From an uncultured Pseudomonadota bacterium (GTDB lineage Bacteria > Pseudomonadota > Alphaproteobacteria > RF32 > CAG-239): a DNA stretch of 5,982 bases. Shown piece by piece: positions 5,187 to 5,982 of the stretch; the stretch's first letter is position 1; every line of letters starts with the position of its first letter. The stretch covers positions 1 to 5,982 of the forward strand of contig CADBMG010000047.1 of assembly GCA_902795745.1 (NCBI GenBank), in the 5' to 3' direction. Below the pieces are notes generated by a model. It had not been told where the DNA came from. It ran no database searches and saw nothing but the letters and a program-made list of their open reading frames with translations. A program made the position numbers and the translations under genes.

Positions 5187-5982
5187 TTAACAACCACCTG
5201 AGAGCCTTTTCTTAGGAGCTCCGTATTTACTACAAAAAACATAATAATCGGATAAAGCACTGGCATCAATTTCACTAGCTTCACTCGGACTTCCATGGTC
5301 TTCACCGCAACAGCTACCGCTACAGTATTCAACCCAACAGTTACTGCTTGCACCACAGCTTGAAGCCGCAGAGTTTTGGGCACACTCGCCGTCTGAAGTA
5401 CAAATACCCCATTCGCCGCCCCCACGATCACAACATCCTCCCGTGTTGTTGCATTCTTTACAAGTCCATTTTTTGCTGTTCGTATGCCACAACCAACCGT
5501 TAGGACATGGCTCATTAGGCGGCTCAGGTATGTTATCTACGCAACTTCCGTTTTTACAAGTTTGATTACTGCTACACTTCGAACGATAGCAGGTTCTTCT
5601 TCCGCCGCAACCGTCACTGCAAGGATAGCTCTCCGAGCAAGAAAATGAGCTTTCATTGCCATACGGCGTGCAGCATGAGCCATTGTAGCATCTTTGACTA
5701 CCGCTACATTTTGAACGATAGCAGGTTCTTGTTCCGCCGCAACCGTCACTGCAAGGATAGCTCTCCGAGCAAGAAAATGAGCTCTCGTTGCCATACGGTG
5801 TACAACATGCATTGTTGTAACAACGCTGACTGCTGCTACATTTATAACTTGAGCATGTTCTCGTGCCGCCGCAACCGTCTGAGCAACTTTTTCCGGAATA
5901 GCATCCACCGACATATTCACTTGGCAGTGGTGAACAACATTTGCCCGCTGAACAAACCTGTCCCGAATATGTACGCGTTGAA
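5187..5982 (-). CDS. Cysteine-rich tandem-repeat protein (5' part beyond window)
   Basis: The minus-strand frame is open from the window edge (last full codon ends at 5981) to TAA at 5187-5189, giving 264 residues with no in-frame ATG, so the start lies outside. Forty residues are cysteine (about 15%). Layout: a partial repeat (5886-5981), two full 44-residue repeats (5754-5885 and 5622-5753), a partial fourth (5541-5621), a short proline- and acid-rich hinge (VDNIPEPPNEP), then a separate C-terminal module (about 5187-5510) with WTCKECNN, GGCCDRGGG and GSCCGEDHG motifs, ending in SGGC. The cysteine spacing within a repeat is C-x3-C-x5-C-x4-C-x5-C-x4-C-C-x10-C-x4, eight per unit, suggesting four disulfides. 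Such content implies export to the periplasm or cell surface; no signal peptide is visible in the part seen. I recognise no named family. Its DNA is clearly richer in G+C (33 of 60 bases in 5581-5640) than its surroundings. It ends at a strong terminator. Confidence 0.85.
   Translation of the reverse strand, partial: STRTYSGQVCSAGKCCSPLPSEYVGGCYSGKSCSDGCGGTRTCSSYKCSSSQRCYNNACCTPYGNESSFSCSESYPCSDGCGGTRTCYRSKCSGSQRCYNGSCCTPYGNESSFSCSESYPCSDGCGGRRTCYRSKCSSNQTCKNGSCVDNIPEPPNEPCPNGWLWHTNSKKWTCKECNNTGGCCDRGGGEWGICTSDGECAQNSAASSCGASSNCWVEYCSGSCCGEDHGSPSEASEIDASALSDYYVFCSKYGAPKKRLSGGC
5541..5982 (-). repeat. 132-base in-frame tandem repeat array
   Basis: The period is 132 bases (44 codons): equivalent cysteine codons fall at 5556, 5688, 5820 and 5952. 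Units are 5886-5982 (partial), 5754-5885, 5622-5753 and 5541-5621 (partial). The block 5581-5672 differs from 5713-5804 at only five of 92 positions, while the unit nearest the window edge is more diverged. The array probably continues past the window. Confidence 0.9.

Noticed and set aside
5187..5492. A 101-aa cysteine-rich ORF starting at TTG
   Set aside because: The frame is correct, but the TTG at 5492 is an internal leucine codon. The frame continues open upstream through the whole repeat array.
5171..5515. Minus-strand valine-rich ORF of 114 aa
   Set aside because: It overlaps the C-terminal module of the cysteine-rich protein in another frame, has low-complexity composition and no ribosome site.
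5537..5920. Minus-strand alanine/valine-rich ORF of 127 aa with internal repeats
   Set aside because: It is an out-of-frame reading of the cysteine-rich repeat array. Its repetition simply mirrors the 132-base period, and the other frame is open to the window edge with coherent cysteine spacing.
5541..5982. Possible CRISPR array
   Set aside because: The period is 132 bases, with no short conserved repeat alternating with unique spacers, and it encodes a regular protein.

Overview
The window is AT-rich, densely coded bacterial DNA. The layout of a YqeY/GatB-like gene directly followed by dnaG, the opening of the primase (FLDELRSRL then DIIGQKVKL) and the DUF3426-like membrane protein upstream all point to an alphaproteobacterium. 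The low GC and the cysteine-rich repeat gene at the right edge suggest an uncultured, possibly host-associated lineage. That placement is inference, because no rRNA is present.

Left part (1-2893, + strand): the 3' end of a DUF3426-like single-pass membrane protein, a YqeY-family protein and a complete DNA primase (dnaG) lie head to tail with gaps of 2 and 12 bases, as one transcription unit. The rpoD gene that often follows dnaG is absent.

Middle (2895-3566, - strand): a two-gene operon converges on dnaG with one base between the stop codons. It encodes a small ASCH/PUA-like (DUF3850-type) protein and a three-helix membrane protein with a SHOCT-like C-terminal hairpin. The two genes abut with no spacer, so they are probably translationally coupled. 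A divergent intergenic region (3567-3725) carries a convincing + promoter and a weaker - promoter, whose -35 boxes sit in the arms of an inverted repeat.

Right-middle (3726-4697, + strand): a conserved-looking but unrecognised helical protein of 197 aa and a thioredoxin-fold lipoprotein with a DsbA-like CPHC active site form a second operon.

Right (4698-5982): about 490 bases without a gene hold several hairpins, a degenerate ATTGC...GCAAT palindromic element, an orphan perfect Shine-Dalgarno sequence and a strong - strand terminator. Next comes the 3' part of a - strand gene with no visible start codon. Read in its only long open frame, it encodes at least 264 residues, 40 of them cysteine, built from 44-residue (132-base) tandem repeats plus a distinct C-terminal cysteine-rich module. 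This concealed secreted or surface-type protein is the most unusual object in the window. The nearby CPHC lipoprotein invites, but does not prove, a link to disulfide formation.
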